From positions 124,001 to 188,000 of the forward strand of contig CALYLO010000012.1 of the NCBI GenBank assembly GCA_944800085.1: a DNA stretch of 64,000 bases, given 5' to 3'. The position numbers and the translations under genes are program-made. Positions 25,665-34,057 of the stretch are shown in pieces. The DNA comes from Paenibacillus melissococcoides (GTDB taxonomy: Bacteria > Bacillota > Bacilli > Paenibacillales > Paenibacillaceae). Within the stretch, counting starts at the first letter, position 1, and each line of letters starts with the position of its first letter. The notes under the pieces are model-generated. The model saw nothing but the letters and a program-made list of their open reading frames with translations. It searched no databases and had not been told where the DNA came from.

Positions 25665-26519
25665 ATGTCCATGATTCAGACGAAGTCGTTGACACTGGCC
25701 TATGGCGACGTGCCGATTATCGATAATCTCACACTGAGCATTCCCGAGGGGCAGATCACGGTCTTGATCGGCAGCAACGGGTGCGGTAAGTCGACCCTGC
25801 TCCGCTCGTTGGCCCGGCTGCTCAAGCCGGAGCAAGGCTCCGTCCTGCTGGATGGCAAAGATATCCACCAGTCCAGCACGAAGGCCGTCGCCCGCAAGCT
25901 GGCGATGCTCCCGCAGGGGCCGACGGCGCCGGAAGGCTTGACCGTGCTGCAATTGGTGAAGCAGGGGCGCTACCCGCACCAATCGTGGCTGAAGCAGTGG
26001 TCGGAAGAGGATGAGCGGCTGGTCCGCCATGCCATGCAGGTGACGGGCGTGGAGAGCCTCGCCGATCGGCCGGTCGATTCCTTGTCGGGCGGACAGCGCC
26101 AGCGCGCCTGGATCGCGATGACGCTTGCCCAGAATACGGACGTGATTCTGCTGGACGAACCGACCACCTATCTCGATATGAGCCACCAGATCGAGATCCT
26201 CGATTTGCTGTATGAGCTGAATCAGAATGAAGGACGCACTATCGTCATGGTTCTCCATGACTTGAATCTGGCCTGCCGGTATGCCCATCATATTATCGCC
26301 GTCCGCGACAAGGGCGTATATGCCCAAGGGGCCCCGGAGGATGTGCTTACGCCGCAGATGGTCAGAGACGTGTTCTGCATGGATTGCATCATCTGTGACG
26401 ATCCTCTGTTCGGCACGCCGATGTGCGTTCCGCACGGCAAAGGGCGGATGTGCGGCGAACGGTGCGAGCGGAAGGACGAATGCCGGGCGAATAATGTGCT
26501 CGCCACGCATGCCGGATAG
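25665..26519 (+). CDS. Iron-siderophore ABC transporter ATPase (FecE/FhuC family) with cysteine-rich tail
   Basis: 284 residues. Walker A is GSNGCGKST, the signature is LSGGQRQRAWIAMTLAQ and Walker B is VILLDEPTTYLD, followed by the switch His in MVLHDLN; TYLDMSHQIEILDLL is typical of siderophore/B12-type ATPases. Unlike usual members, the last 50 residues are cysteine-rich (FCMDCIICDD, MCVPHGKGRMCGERCERKD, ECRANN; seven Cys). No permease or binding-protein gene adjoins, so it may serve several remote importers, as YusV does in B. subtilis. ATG 25665 has GGGAGAGG. The upstream Fur box suggests iron control. Confidence 0.9.
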   Translation: MSMIQTKSLTLAYGDVPIIDNLTLSIPEGQITVLIGSNGCGKSTLLRSLARLLKPEQGSVLLDGKDIHQSSTKAVARKLAMLPQGPTAPEGLTVLQLVKQGRYPHQSWLKQWSEEDERLVRHAMQVTGVESLADRPVDSLSGGQRQRAWIAMTLAQNTDVILLDEPTTYLDMSHQIEILDLLYELNQNEGRTIVMVLHDLNLACRYAHHIIAVRDKGVYAQGAPEDVLTPQMVRDVFCMDCIICDDPLFGTPMCVPHGKGRMCGERCERKDECRANNVLATHAG

Positions 26520-26752
26520 TGGTCGAGGCGCGATCTCGGCCGGGATGAGCATGACGGGAATGACAGGATAGATGCGATACAGGTCATCGGCAGGAATGCC
26601 GTTGGCCTTTTTGGTCTTGGCTTGGAAAAGCCGAACGGGCGGCCGTCTGACGCGGCAGGGATGCGGCGCCGAACGGCATGGAACCATTACCTGCCGCGGG
26701 CGGGAACATGGTATGATAAGTTCATCTGCCCATAGAATTGGAGAGGATTCGG

Positions 26753-26893
26753 ATGTGGACGATTCGGAACGTATGGATTGTGCTCTGTGGCGAGTTCGTG
26801 GCCGGCCTCGGCTTATGGACTTCCATTATTGCCAATCTTGAATTTATGCAGCATCAGGTGTGCCGGATCCGGGGAGTCCTTCGATGTAATTGA
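26753..26893 (+). pseudogene. N-terminal remnant of an MFS transporter
   Basis: 46 codons with a proper ribosome site (GGAGAGG) and an extended -10 promoter (TGG-TATGAT near 26709). The product opens MWTIRNVWIVLCGEFVAGLG and continues with SIIANLEFMQH, the first membrane helix and loop of a major-facilitator transporter, then goes out of register at about residue 37 and stops. No further transporter sequence is seen downstream, so the gene was deleted after its first helix. The rest of the 26520-27177 gap has no recognisable gene. Confidence 0.6.
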
Positions 26894-27061
26894 CGGGCTC
26901 CGGGCGGCACGGCAAGGCCGCCCAAGAACCCGGCCGGGAAAGAGGAATCGGACTGCTTTTGTTCGTGCAAAGCGGTCTTTTTTGTGCCAAAATCCTGTAT
27001 AGATGGACATATTGCCTGAAAGAGGCCTTGCCTTCCGGCCGCCGGATTGGTAGGATGATGC

Positions 27062-27075
27062 TGAAAGTGCTTTCA
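27062..27075 (+). promoter_or_regulatory. Candidate catabolite-responsive element (cre) for L-serine dehydratase
   Basis: TGAAAGTGCTTTCA is a perfect palindrome apart from its central two bases and matches the CcpA cre consensus at 13 of 14 positions. It lies 102 bases ahead of sdaAB. Carbon catabolite control of serine deamination would be sensible but is inferred. Confidence 0.4.
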
Positions 27076-27177
27076 TTTCATCATTCGCCGTACAGGATGC
27101 GCTCCCTGCAGCGTATCCTGTCGTATGACGTGCGGAGCCGGATTCGATCATGGATACGCGTAGAAGGAGGAATCGCG

Positions 27178-27840
27178 ATGAAATATCGCAGCGTGTTTGA
27201 CATCATTGGTCCGATTATGGTCGGACCGTCCAGTTCACATACGGCGGGCGCAGCCAAGATTGGCCGCCTGGCCCGCAGCATATTCGGGAGACAGCCGACA
27301 AAGGTTCATATTTTCCTGTACGGCTCCTTCGCGGAGACTTATAAAGGCCATGCGACGGATGTCGCGCTTGTGGCCGGCCTGCTCGATTTTGATACGAATG
27401 ACGCCCGGCTCCCCCAATCGCTGCAGTTGGCGGAGGAAGCGGGGATGACGGTCGAGATTACGGCCGAGGATGCGGTGCCGGAGCATCCGAACACGGCCCG
27501 TATCCGCCTGTCGGATGAGCAGGAGGATATGGAAGTGACCGGCATCTCCATCGGCGGAGGGAAGGTGGAGATTGTCGAGCTGAACGGCTTCAAGCTGAAG
27601 CTGTCCGGCCAGTGTCCGGCCATCCTGATATTGAATCATGACCGCTATGGCGTAATTGCGGGGGTGACGCGGATTTTGAGCGAGGCCCGGGTCAATATCG
27701 GCCACATGGAGGTTAGCCGCAAGGAGAAGGGCAAAATGGCGCTGATGGTGATTGAGACCGACGAAATGATCGATGAAGCGATGTTCGGGCAGATTCGCGG
27801 ACTTCCCGGCGTGAACCGCGTTCTCCGCATGGAAGATTGA
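27178..27840 (+). CDS. sdaAB: L-serine ammonia-lyase, iron-sulfur-dependent, beta subunit
   Basis: 220 residues. The N-terminal half has the serine dehydratase beta signature GPIMVGPSSSHTAGAAKIGR; the C-terminal 75 residues form an ACT domain (AILILNHDRYGVIAGVTRIL). With SdaAA it deaminates L-serine to pyruvate and ammonia. ATG 27178 has AAGGAGG eight bases ahead; the longer frame from 26890 lacks a site and covers the cre region. The alpha-subunit gene follows after 34 bases. Confidence 0.95.
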   Translation: MKYRSVFDIIGPIMVGPSSSHTAGAAKIGRLARSIFGRQPTKVHIFLYGSFAETYKGHATDVALVAGLLDFDTNDARLPQSLQLAEEAGMTVEITAEDAVPEHPNTARIRLSDEQEDMEVTGISIGGGKVEIVELNGFKLKLSGQCPAILILNHDRYGVIAGVTRILSEARVNIGHMEVSRKEKGKMALMVIETDEMIDEAMFGQIRGLPGVNRVLRMED

Positions 27841-27874
27841 TGCGCTGTCCAATCTAAGGGAGAGGTGATGAAGC

Positions 27875-28783
27875 ATGTTCCGCAATGTGGCTGAGCTGGT
27901 CGCGCTCGCAGAGGAACGATCGTGCAAATTGGCGCACGTGATGATAGAGCAAGAGATGGAAGTGAAGCGGATGACGCGCGAGGCGGTGATCGCCCAAATG
28001 GAGCGCAACCTCGATGTGATGGAGCAGGCGGTCGAGCGAGGGCTGTCCGGCGTGAAGTCCCACTCGGGCCTGACGGGCGGAGACGCCGTGAAGGTCCAGC
28101 AATATATCGCCTCCGGCAAAGCATTAAGCGGCGGGACGCTGCTCGATGCGGTCAGCAAGGCGATGGCAACGAATGAAGTCAATGCGGCCATGGGGCTTAT
28201 CTGTGCGACGCCGACGGCCGGCGCCGCGGGGGTGGTGCCGGGGACGCTGTTCGCGCTCAAGGAGAAGCTGAACCCGACACGGGAGCAGATGGTGGAATTT
28301 CTGTTCACGGCCGGCGCGTTCGGCCTTGTCGTGGCGAACAATGCATCCATCAGCGGAGCGGCGGGCGGCTGCCAGGCCGAGGTCGGATCGGCGGCGGGCA
28401 TGGCGGCCGCGGCGATTGCCGAGCTGGCCGGGGGCACGCCGCGGCAGGCGGCGAACGCGATGGCGATCGCGCTGAAAAATATGCTCGGCCTGGTCTGCGA
28501 TCCGGTCGCCGGGTTGGTCGAGGTGCCGTGCGTGAAGCGCAACGCCTTGGGGGCGTCCAATGCGATGGTGGCGGCCGATTTGGCGCTCGCCGGAGTGGAG
28601 AGCGTCATTCCGTGCGATGAGGTCATTGAAGCGATGTTCCGCATCGGAGAGAGCATGCCGATGGCGATGAAGGAGACGGCGCTTGGCGGTCTGGCGGCGA
28701 CGCCGACGGGCATACGCCTGAAGAAGGAGATTTTCGGCGAACATTCGGGCTCCGGCGCGGCTGATTCCCCTCGGGTGGAGTGA
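27875..28783 (+). CDS. sdaAA: L-serine ammonia-lyase, iron-sulfur-dependent, alpha subunit
   Basis: 302 residues. It carries the catalytic SHSGLTGGDAVKVQQY segment and the cysteines that bind the [4Fe-4S] cluster: LICATPTAGAAGVVPG, GAAGGCQAEVGSAAG and CDPVAGLVEVPCVKRNA. The cluster acts as Lewis acid on the serine hydroxyl, so the enzyme is oxygen-sensitive. Length and start (GGGAGAGG site) are normal. It forms an operon with sdaAB; a terminator follows. Confidence 0.95.
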   Translation: MFRNVAELVALAEERSCKLAHVMIEQEMEVKRMTREAVIAQMERNLDVMEQAVERGLSGVKSHSGLTGGDAVKVQQYIASGKALSGGTLLDAVSKAMATNEVNAAMGLICATPTAGAAGVVPGTLFALKEKLNPTREQMVEFLFTAGAFGLVVANNASISGAAGGCQAEVGSAAGMAAAAIAELAGGTPRQAANAMAIALKNMLGLVCDPVAGLVEVPCVKRNALGASNAMVAADLALAGVESVIPCDEVIEAMFRIGESMPMAMKETALGGLAATPTGIRLKKEIFGEHSGSGAADSPRVE

Positions 28784-28856
28784 TGGCGAATGCCGGGCCG
28801 CGAGCTGGACGGCTTCGCGGGCAGGGCTTGGCCGAATCGCGATGATTAGACTGCGA

Positions 28857-28903
28857 GGTCTTCGAACCGGAAGGAACGCCTTCCTGCTTCGGAGGCCTTT
28901 TTT
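28857..28903 (+). terminator. Terminator after sdaAA
   Basis: Long hairpin whose core is GGAAGG-AACG-CCTTCC (28869-28884) with further pairing of GGTCTTCGAA with TTCGGAGGCC, followed by six T. Confidence 0.75.
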
Positions 28904-29063
28904 CAAATAGATGAAGTATACGATAGCGTCCATATTTGCTATGCTAATGATGCTGAAAAATCGCCTGGCTGCAGCGGATGGAGAAACGGCAGCGGGCGGG
29001 TTATTGTCCCATGCATTCGTTGCATTCATGATAGAGAAGAGGATGAAGGAGGTTCATTTTCAG

Positions 29064-30113
29064 ATGGAGGATCGGCAGCCGGCTCCTGGAGGAGCAACCG
29101 AGAAGCGCAAGACGGAGCATATTCGCATTTGTTTGGAAGAAGCGGTGAACGGCGTCGGGATCACGACAGGGCTCGAACGTTACCGCTTCCTTCACCAGGC
29201 GCTGTCCGAGCTGGATTTCCGGGAGATCGATCTGGCGACGGAATGGCTGGGCAAGCCAGTTCGGACGCCTTTCCTTATCAGCTCGATGACCGGGGGCAGC
29301 AGTCTGGCCGCCCCGATCAACCGCCGGCTGGCCGCGGTGGCGGAGGCGCGGGGCTGGGCGATGGGCGTAGGCTCCGTGCGGGCGGCGGTGGAGAATCCGG
29401 GGCTGTCGGGCACATTCCGGATTCGGGATATCGCGCCGACCGTGCCGATCTATTCCAATATCGGCGCCGTCCAGTTGAATATGGGGATGGGAATCGAGGA
29501 ATGCCGCCGCGCCGTGGAGCTGGTGGAAGCGGATGGCTTAATCCTCCACCTGAACGCGCTGCAGGAAGTGTTCCAGCCGGAAGGTGACGTCAACTTCGCG
29601 GGCTTGCTGCGGCGGATTGAGGAATTATGCCGCGAACTGGACGTTCCCGTCGGCATCAAGGAGGTCGGCTGGGGAATCGCCGGCGATACCGCGCGGCAGC
29701 TCGCCGATGCCGGCGCGGCCTTCATCGACGCAGCCGGGGCGGGCGGCACGTCGTGGAGCCAGGTCGAGAAGCTCCGCTCCGCCGACCCGATTCGCCGCCG
29801 CGCGGCCGAAGCCTTCGCTGGCTGGGGCATTCCGACAGCGGAGAGCGTCCGGCTTATCCGGGCGGAGCTGCCGCACCAGCCGCTGGTCGCAAGCGGCGGA
29901 TTGCGCAGCGGCGTCGATGCGGCGAAGGCGCTGGCGCTTGGCGCGGATCTGGCCGGATTCGGACGCTCCCTGCTGGCCGCCGCCGCCGATTCGGAGGAGG
30001 CGGTGGACGAGGTGCTGGCGCAGGTCGAACTGGAGCTCCGCATCGCCATGTTCGGCATCGGAGCGGGCAGCATTCGGGAGCTGCGCGCCACGAATCGGCT
30101 GATGCCAAATTAG
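29064..30113 (+). CDS. fni: Type 2 isopentenyl-diphosphate delta-isomerase
   Basis: 349 residues, normal for the FMN-dependent type 2 enzyme that interconverts IPP and DMAPP for isoprenoid synthesis. Motifs: RKTEHIRICLEE at the start, PFLISSMTGGSSLAAPINRR, YSNIGAVQLNMG, LHLNALQEVFQPEGD and GAAFIDAAGAGGTSWSQVE; the glycine-rich late region VASGGLRSGVDAAKALALGA binds FMN phosphate. ATG 29064 follows AAGGAGG by 11 bases; earlier in-frame starts at 28911 or 29044 are less likely. It is a single-gene unit between terminators. Confidence 0.94.
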   Translation: MEDRQPAPGGATEKRKTEHIRICLEEAVNGVGITTGLERYRFLHQALSELDFREIDLATEWLGKPVRTPFLISSMTGGSSLAAPINRRLAAVAEARGWAMGVGSVRAAVENPGLSGTFRIRDIAPTVPIYSNIGAVQLNMGMGIEECRRAVELVEADGLILHLNALQEVFQPEGDVNFAGLLRRIEELCRELDVPVGIKEVGWGIAGDTARQLADAGAAFIDAAGAGGTSWSQVEKLRSADPIRRRAAEAFAGWGIPTAESVRLIRAELPHQPLVASGGLRSGVDAAKALALGADLAGFGRSLLAAAADSEEAVDEVLAQVELELRIAMFGIGAGSIRELRATNRLMPN

Positions 30114-30130
30114 GCAAGCTTTGCTATAAT

Positions 30131-30443
30131 GGACACATCCAACGGCCACAGACCCCGAGCCTGTGGCTTCCTTTATGCTCCCGGCTCACCGGGCCCCGGA
30201 GCGGTGTCCAACCTGCGCCTATGAAGCAATGAAGGACACCTCTCAGCTTGTTCCGCTCGCCTTGACAGAACTGTGAGTCACATTCATTTATGGGAAATAA
30301 AAACTGTACCCTTACCTTGGAATGTCCTTTATATTATTATCGGAATCACAATCAAACGTTCGGATTTTACGCATATCGCTCTCCTTAGTCTGCCGAACGG
30401 GCGAATGTCGATACATATTAAACCAGGAAAGAAGGGTTGAAGC
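30131..30443 (+). promoter_or_regulatory. Long structured leader of the ECF transporter operon
   Basis: A TATAAT at 30125-30130 (with ATGCCA 17 bases upstream) would start an approximately 310-base leader. It contains GCCACAG/CTGTGGC (30145-30167, possibly the fni terminator), a GCTCC/GGAGC stem just after, then GGTGTCC/GGACACC about 25 bases apart (near 30203-30239). ECF vitamin importers are often under riboswitches. I could not match TPP, FMN, cobalamin, preQ1, purine or folate aptamer cores, so the role is open. Confidence 0.35.
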
Positions 30444-31007
30444 ATGAAGGAATCGATGTTCAACTTTAGCACCAAAACGGTTGTTGCCATCGGGATCGGA
30501 GCGGCATTATACGGCCTGCTTAGCACGATTACGATTCCGCTGGTGCCGCAGACGGGTCTCCGCCCGGCTATTGCGATTCTGACCATTTTCGGGGCGATGT
30601 TCGGTCCGATCGTCGGTCTGTTGAGCGGGGCCATCGGTCATATCATTACCGATTTGACTTGGGGCGGCGGCACGATCTGGTGGACATGGGTGCTTGGATC
30701 CGCGATTTCCGGATTCGGAATGGGGCTCGTCTACATAAACAAATCTTTCGATGTCAACGAAGGACGCTCGACGAAGGGCGCCATCTGGACGCTCGCGATC
30801 ACCGGTTCGCTGGCGCTGGCTGTCGGCTTCGGACTGTCCAGCATCCTGGACGTGTATTTGCTGGGAGAGGCGCCGGACAAAATGTGGCTCCAGTTCGTTG
30901 CTTCGACCTTGGCCAACATCGCTGTTCACTTGGTGCTGGGCCTCTCGGCCGTGCTTGGTCTGATCCGTTTGAACCGCCGCAATTCAAATTTGCGGGTACT
31001 TAAATAA
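30444..31007 (+). CDS. ECF transporter S component (UPF0397 family)
   Basis: 187 residues with five or six membrane helices. Motifs typical of UPF0397: FNFSTKTVVAIGIGAALYGL, TGLRPAIAILTIFGAMFGP, GLLSGAIGHIITDLTWGGGT. S components bind the vitamin or precursor and dock on the A-A'-T energy module, encoded next. Databases sometimes name this family a riboflavin transporter, but no FMN riboswitch precedes it, so the substrate is uncertain. ATG has AAGAAGGG upstream. Confidence 0.88.
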   Translation: MKESMFNFSTKTVVAIGIGAALYGLLSTITIPLVPQTGLRPAIAILTIFGAMFGPIVGLLSGAIGHIITDLTWGGGTIWWTWVLGSAISGFGMGLVYINKSFDVNEGRSTKGAIWTLAITGSLALAVGFGLSSILDVYLLGEAPDKMWLQFVASTLANIAVHLVLGLSAVLGLIRLNRRNSNLRVLK

Positions 31008-31134
31008 GCTGCTGGAAACGAATGGAGTTCCACCGCATAGGAGGGGCGCGTGCCGGGATCGGAAGTCCCCCATGGAGCCCTCTCCTCGTGGAACATGGAT
31101 TGGCATGCAGCATGTGACAGGAGTTATCGAAATC

Positions 31135-32847
31135 ATGAAGGAACCGCTTATCTCGTTTCGGGATTTCAGCTTTCAATATCGCAGCTTGTCCGAACCGACT
31201 TTGAAAAATATCACCCTGGACATCTATCCGGGGGAGAAAATATTGATTGCCGGACCGAGCGGTTCCGGCAAGTCCACGCTGGCCCATTGCATCAATGGGC
31301 TGATTCCGTTTACGTACGGCGGTACGATTAGCGGCGAATACAGCCTGCAAGGGCGGCGTCCGTCCGATCTGAGCATCTTCGAGATCAGCCGGAGCGTCGG
31401 TACGATTCTCCAGGATCAGGACGGCCAGTTCATCGGACTGTCAGTGGGCGAGGATGTCGCCTTCGCGTTCGAAAATGATTGCATGCCGGTGGCGGAGATG
31501 AAGCCGAAGGTGGCCCGCGCTCTGGAGATCGTCGACATGCTGCCTCATATCGGACACAGCCCGCATGAGCTGTCCGGCGGGCAGAAGCAGCGGGTATCGC
31601 TCGCAGGCGTGCTGTCGATGGAGGCCGATGTCCTGCTCTTCGATGAGCCGCTCGCGAATCTGGATCCGGCCAGCGGCAAGCATGCGATGGCCTTGATCGA
31701 GAACATTCACCAGCAGACGGGCAAGACGATTCTCATTATCGAGCATCGCGTCGAGGACGTGCTGGAGCAGCCTATCGATCGCATCGTCATTATGGCGGAG
31801 GGACGGATTGTGCGGACGGGAACCCCTGACGAGATTCTGGCTTCCTCCGTCATGAGCGCGCATGGCTTGCGCGAACCGCTCTACGTGACCGCGCTCAAAT
31901 ATGCCGGCTGCGAGCTGAAGCCGGAAGATCATCCGTCCTCGCTTGCGCAGGTCGGCGCGAATCCGGAATACCGTTCCCGCTTGGCCGCCTTCGTCGCCGC
32001 GGCCGATGCGGAGAAGCCGCTGCCTGACCGAGAGCCGCTGATCGAGATGGACAATGTCCGCTATTCCTACGACGGCGAGCGAGAGGTCATTCGCGGAGTC
32101 AGCCTCACGATCGGGCAAGGAGAACGGCTGGCCCTGCTGGGCAATAACGGAGCGGGCAAGTCCACCTTGTCCCATCTGCTGACCGGAATTGCCAAGCCTT
32201 CGTCCGGCTCGATCCGCTTGCTGGGAGAAGACACCCGCAGCTGGTCGATTCCCCGCCTCGGCCAGCAGATTGGCTATGTCATGCAGAACCCGAACCATAT
32301 GATTACCCAGGCGATGATCTGGGATGAAGTCGCGCTCGGTCTGCGGGTGCGCGGGCTTGGCGAGGAGGAGGTCTCGGCCCGGGTCGAGGAGACGCTGCGC
32401 ATTTGCGGCCTGCACGGCTATCGGGAATGGCCGATCTCCGCCCTGAGCTACGGGCAGAAGAAACGCGTCACGATCGCCTCGATTCTGGCGCTGGAGCCGC
32501 GGCTGATGATTCTGGACGAGCCGACGGCCGGACAGGATTACAAGCATTATACAGAATTTATGAGCTTCATCTCACGGCTGGCGGACAGCGGGCTGTCGTT
32601 CCTGTTCATTACCCATGACATGCATCTTGCTCTGGAGTATACCGAGCGGGCCGCCGTGCTCTGCGACGGCGCCATCATCGCTTGCGGCGAGACGGCGTCG
32701 GTGCTCACGGATGTATCCGCCATCGCGCGCGCCAATCTGAAGGAGACGTCGCTGGGCGCGCTGGCGCGGCTGACGGGCGCCGCTGCCCCGGAAATGCTCG
32801 TGCGCGATTTCATTGCCCATGAGAAGAAGGTGAATCATCATGAGTAA
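31135..32847 (+). CDS. ECF transporter ATPase with two fused nucleotide-binding domains
   Basis: 570 residues made of two ABC ATPase domains in tandem. Domain 1: Walker A GPSGSGKST, signature LSGGQKQRVSLAG, Walker B VLLFDEPLANLD. Domain 2 (from about 300): GNNGAGKST, variant signature LSYGQKKRVTIAS, LMILDEPTAGQD. It replaces the EcfA1/EcfA2 pair, like YkoD-type proteins. ATG 31135 (MKEPLISF) follows AGGAG by 12 bases and begins at the normal first strand; an earlier ATG at 31072 would add 21 non-conserved residues. The end overlaps ecfT by eight bases. Confidence 0.9.
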   Translation: MKEPLISFRDFSFQYRSLSEPTLKNITLDIYPGEKILIAGPSGSGKSTLAHCINGLIPFTYGGTISGEYSLQGRRPSDLSIFEISRSVGTILQDQDGQFIGLSVGEDVAFAFENDCMPVAEMKPKVARALEIVDMLPHIGHSPHELSGGQKQRVSLAGVLSMEADVLLFDEPLANLDPASGKHAMALIENIHQQTGKTILIIEHRVEDVLEQPIDRIVIMAEGRIVRTGTPDEILASSVMSAHGLREPLYVTALKYAGCELKPEDHPSSLAQVGANPEYRSRLAAFVAAADAEKPLPDREPLIEMDNVRYSYDGEREVIRGVSLTIGQGERLALLGNNGAGKSTLSHLLTGIAKPSSGSIRLLGEDTRSWSIPRLGQQIGYVMQNPNHMITQAMIWDEVALGLRVRGLGEEEVSARVEETLRICGLHGYREWPISALSYGQKKRVTIASILALEPRLMILDEPTAGQDYKHYTEFMSFISRLADSGLSFLFITHDMHLALEYTERAAVLCDGAIIACGETASVLTDVSAIARANLKETSLGALARLTGAAAPEMLVRDFIAHEKKVNHHE

Positions 32848-33670
32848 GGCGGGGATGCTCTACATCGACCGCAACACCCTGTTCCACCGGATGGACGGAG
32901 CGGCCAAGCTGCTCCTGCTGGCCGTGTGGACGGTCGCCGTCTTTTTGTTCCAGGATCTGCGCGTCTTCGTGCCGCTCTTCCTGCTGGGCATCGTCATGCT
33001 CGTCAGCGCGAAGCTGCCGTGGCGGCGCATCCGCCTGCTCGTCTGGCTCATGATCGTTTTCAACGTGTTCAACTCGTTGTTCACGCTCGTCGTGACGCCT
33101 GCTTACGGAAGCGAGGTGACCGGTTCGACGACGGTTATCGCCAAGCTGGGCTATAACGTGCTGACGTTGGAGACCGTCATCTACGTATTGACCTTATCGA
33201 TGAAATATATGTCCCTTATGCCGATTACGGTGCTCTTTATCTATACAACGCATCCGACCCGGCTGGCCAGCAGTCTGAACCGGGTGGGCGTGCCGTACAA
33301 GATCGCCTATGCGTTCAGTATCGCCTTCCGCTACATTCCGGACATGCAGGCTGAATTCCGCAACATCTCGAATGCGATGCAGGCGCGCGGGATCGGCTTT
33401 GGCAAGGGAGAAGGCTCGTTCTCGCAGCGGCTGAAGCACTTTATCTCGCTCGCGATCCCGCTCGTCCAGTCTTCGCTCCATCGGATCGAGACGATCTCGA
33501 ATGCGATGGATCTGAGGGGCTTCGGCAAGCATTCGCGCCGCACCTGGTATTCGGCCACGGTGTGGCGGCGGGAGGATTATGTCATGATAGCGATTAGCGC
33601 TGTGGCGCTGATCGCGGCAATCACGGCGCGCGTCCAAGGATTCGGGACATTCTGGTATCCCTTCGCCTGA
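32840..33670 (+). CDS. ecfT: ECF transporter transmembrane T component
   Basis: 276 residues: FHRMDGAAKLLLLAVWTVAV at the start, several membrane helices, then the coupling helices with the paired Ala-Arg-Gly-type motifs, ISNAMQARGIGFG and ISNAMDLRGFGKHSRRTWY, which contact the two ATPase domains. It joins the S component to the fused ATPase. Translation is probably coupled to the ATPase gene by the overlap. With its neighbours it makes a complete dedicated (group I-like) ECF importer. Confidence 0.9.
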   Translation: MSKAGMLYIDRNTLFHRMDGAAKLLLLAVWTVAVFLFQDLRVFVPLFLLGIVMLVSAKLPWRRIRLLVWLMIVFNVFNSLFTLVVTPAYGSEVTGSTTVIAKLGYNVLTLETVIYVLTLSMKYMSLMPITVLFIYTTHPTRLASSLNRVGVPYKIAYAFSIAFRYIPDMQAEFRNISNAMQARGIGFGKGEGSFSQRLKHFISLAIPLVQSSLHRIETISNAMDLRGFGKHSRRTWYSATVWRREDYVMIAISAVALIAAITARVQGFGTFWYPFA

Positions 33671-33692
33671 GGAATCGGCGCCGGAACTGAAC

Positions 33693-33736
33693 GGGGCTGT
33701 CCCCTAAGCAGTATGGAACTGCGGTGAGACAGCCCC
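33693..33736 (+). terminator. Hairpin after the ECF operon
   Basis: GGGGCTGTC (33693-33701) pairs perfectly with GACAGCCCC (33728-33736). Only a weak T tail follows. Confidence 0.55.
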
Positions 33737-33836
33737 AGTCTCTGAACAAGCCGTACCGCGTTTTTGCCGGACAAGCCCGATTGTGCAATCATTCTCTGAT
33801 TCGATGTAACGGTTGGTTCGTTTTGTTTTGTTTGGT

Positions 33837-33927
33837 CCGCTCGACTGACGCTTTTTGGTTACACCCTTGCTTTTTACCGCTCGACTGATGCTTTCTGCTT
33901 CCCCCTTGCTTTATCCCGCTCGACTTG
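33837..33927. repeat. Degenerate tandem repeat, about 40 bp x 2.3
   Basis: CCGCTCGACTG starts units at 33837 and 33877 and a truncated third (CCGCTCGACTT) at 33916. Each unit continues with a GCTTT..CCCTTGCTTT stretch. No gene; it lies between the ECF operon and the CTGCA-type repeat that holds the IS1182 element. Confidence 0.6.
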
Positions 33928-33929
33928 CC

Positions 33930-34057
33930 GAAAAAGCTGCAGAAATGCAGTTTTCCCTTATGACGCGTACTCCGTTAGAGGCATTCCTGCAAAACCGCAG
34001 GAATTTCAGCCATGCCAATGGTTTGAAAGCAATAATCGGAGAGATTAATGCGCTTTT
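33930..34057. repeat. CTGCA-rich dispersed repeat, copy 2 (left of the IS1182 element)
   Basis: AGCTGCAGAAATGCAGTTTT and ATTCCTGCAAAACCGCAGGAATTTCA show the same CTGCA/TGCAG cores as copy 1. The related CTTTTGCAGGAATTTCACC begins just right of the element (35623), so the element appears to have inserted into such repeat DNA. Confidence 0.5.

Noticed and set aside
27235..28713. 492-codon minus-strand frame
   Set aside because: Antisense of sdaAB/sdaAA with Ser/Pro-rich shadow composition.
30131..30443. TPP, FMN or purine riboswitch ahead of the ECF operon
   Set aside because: None of the conserved core sequences of these aptamers could be found.
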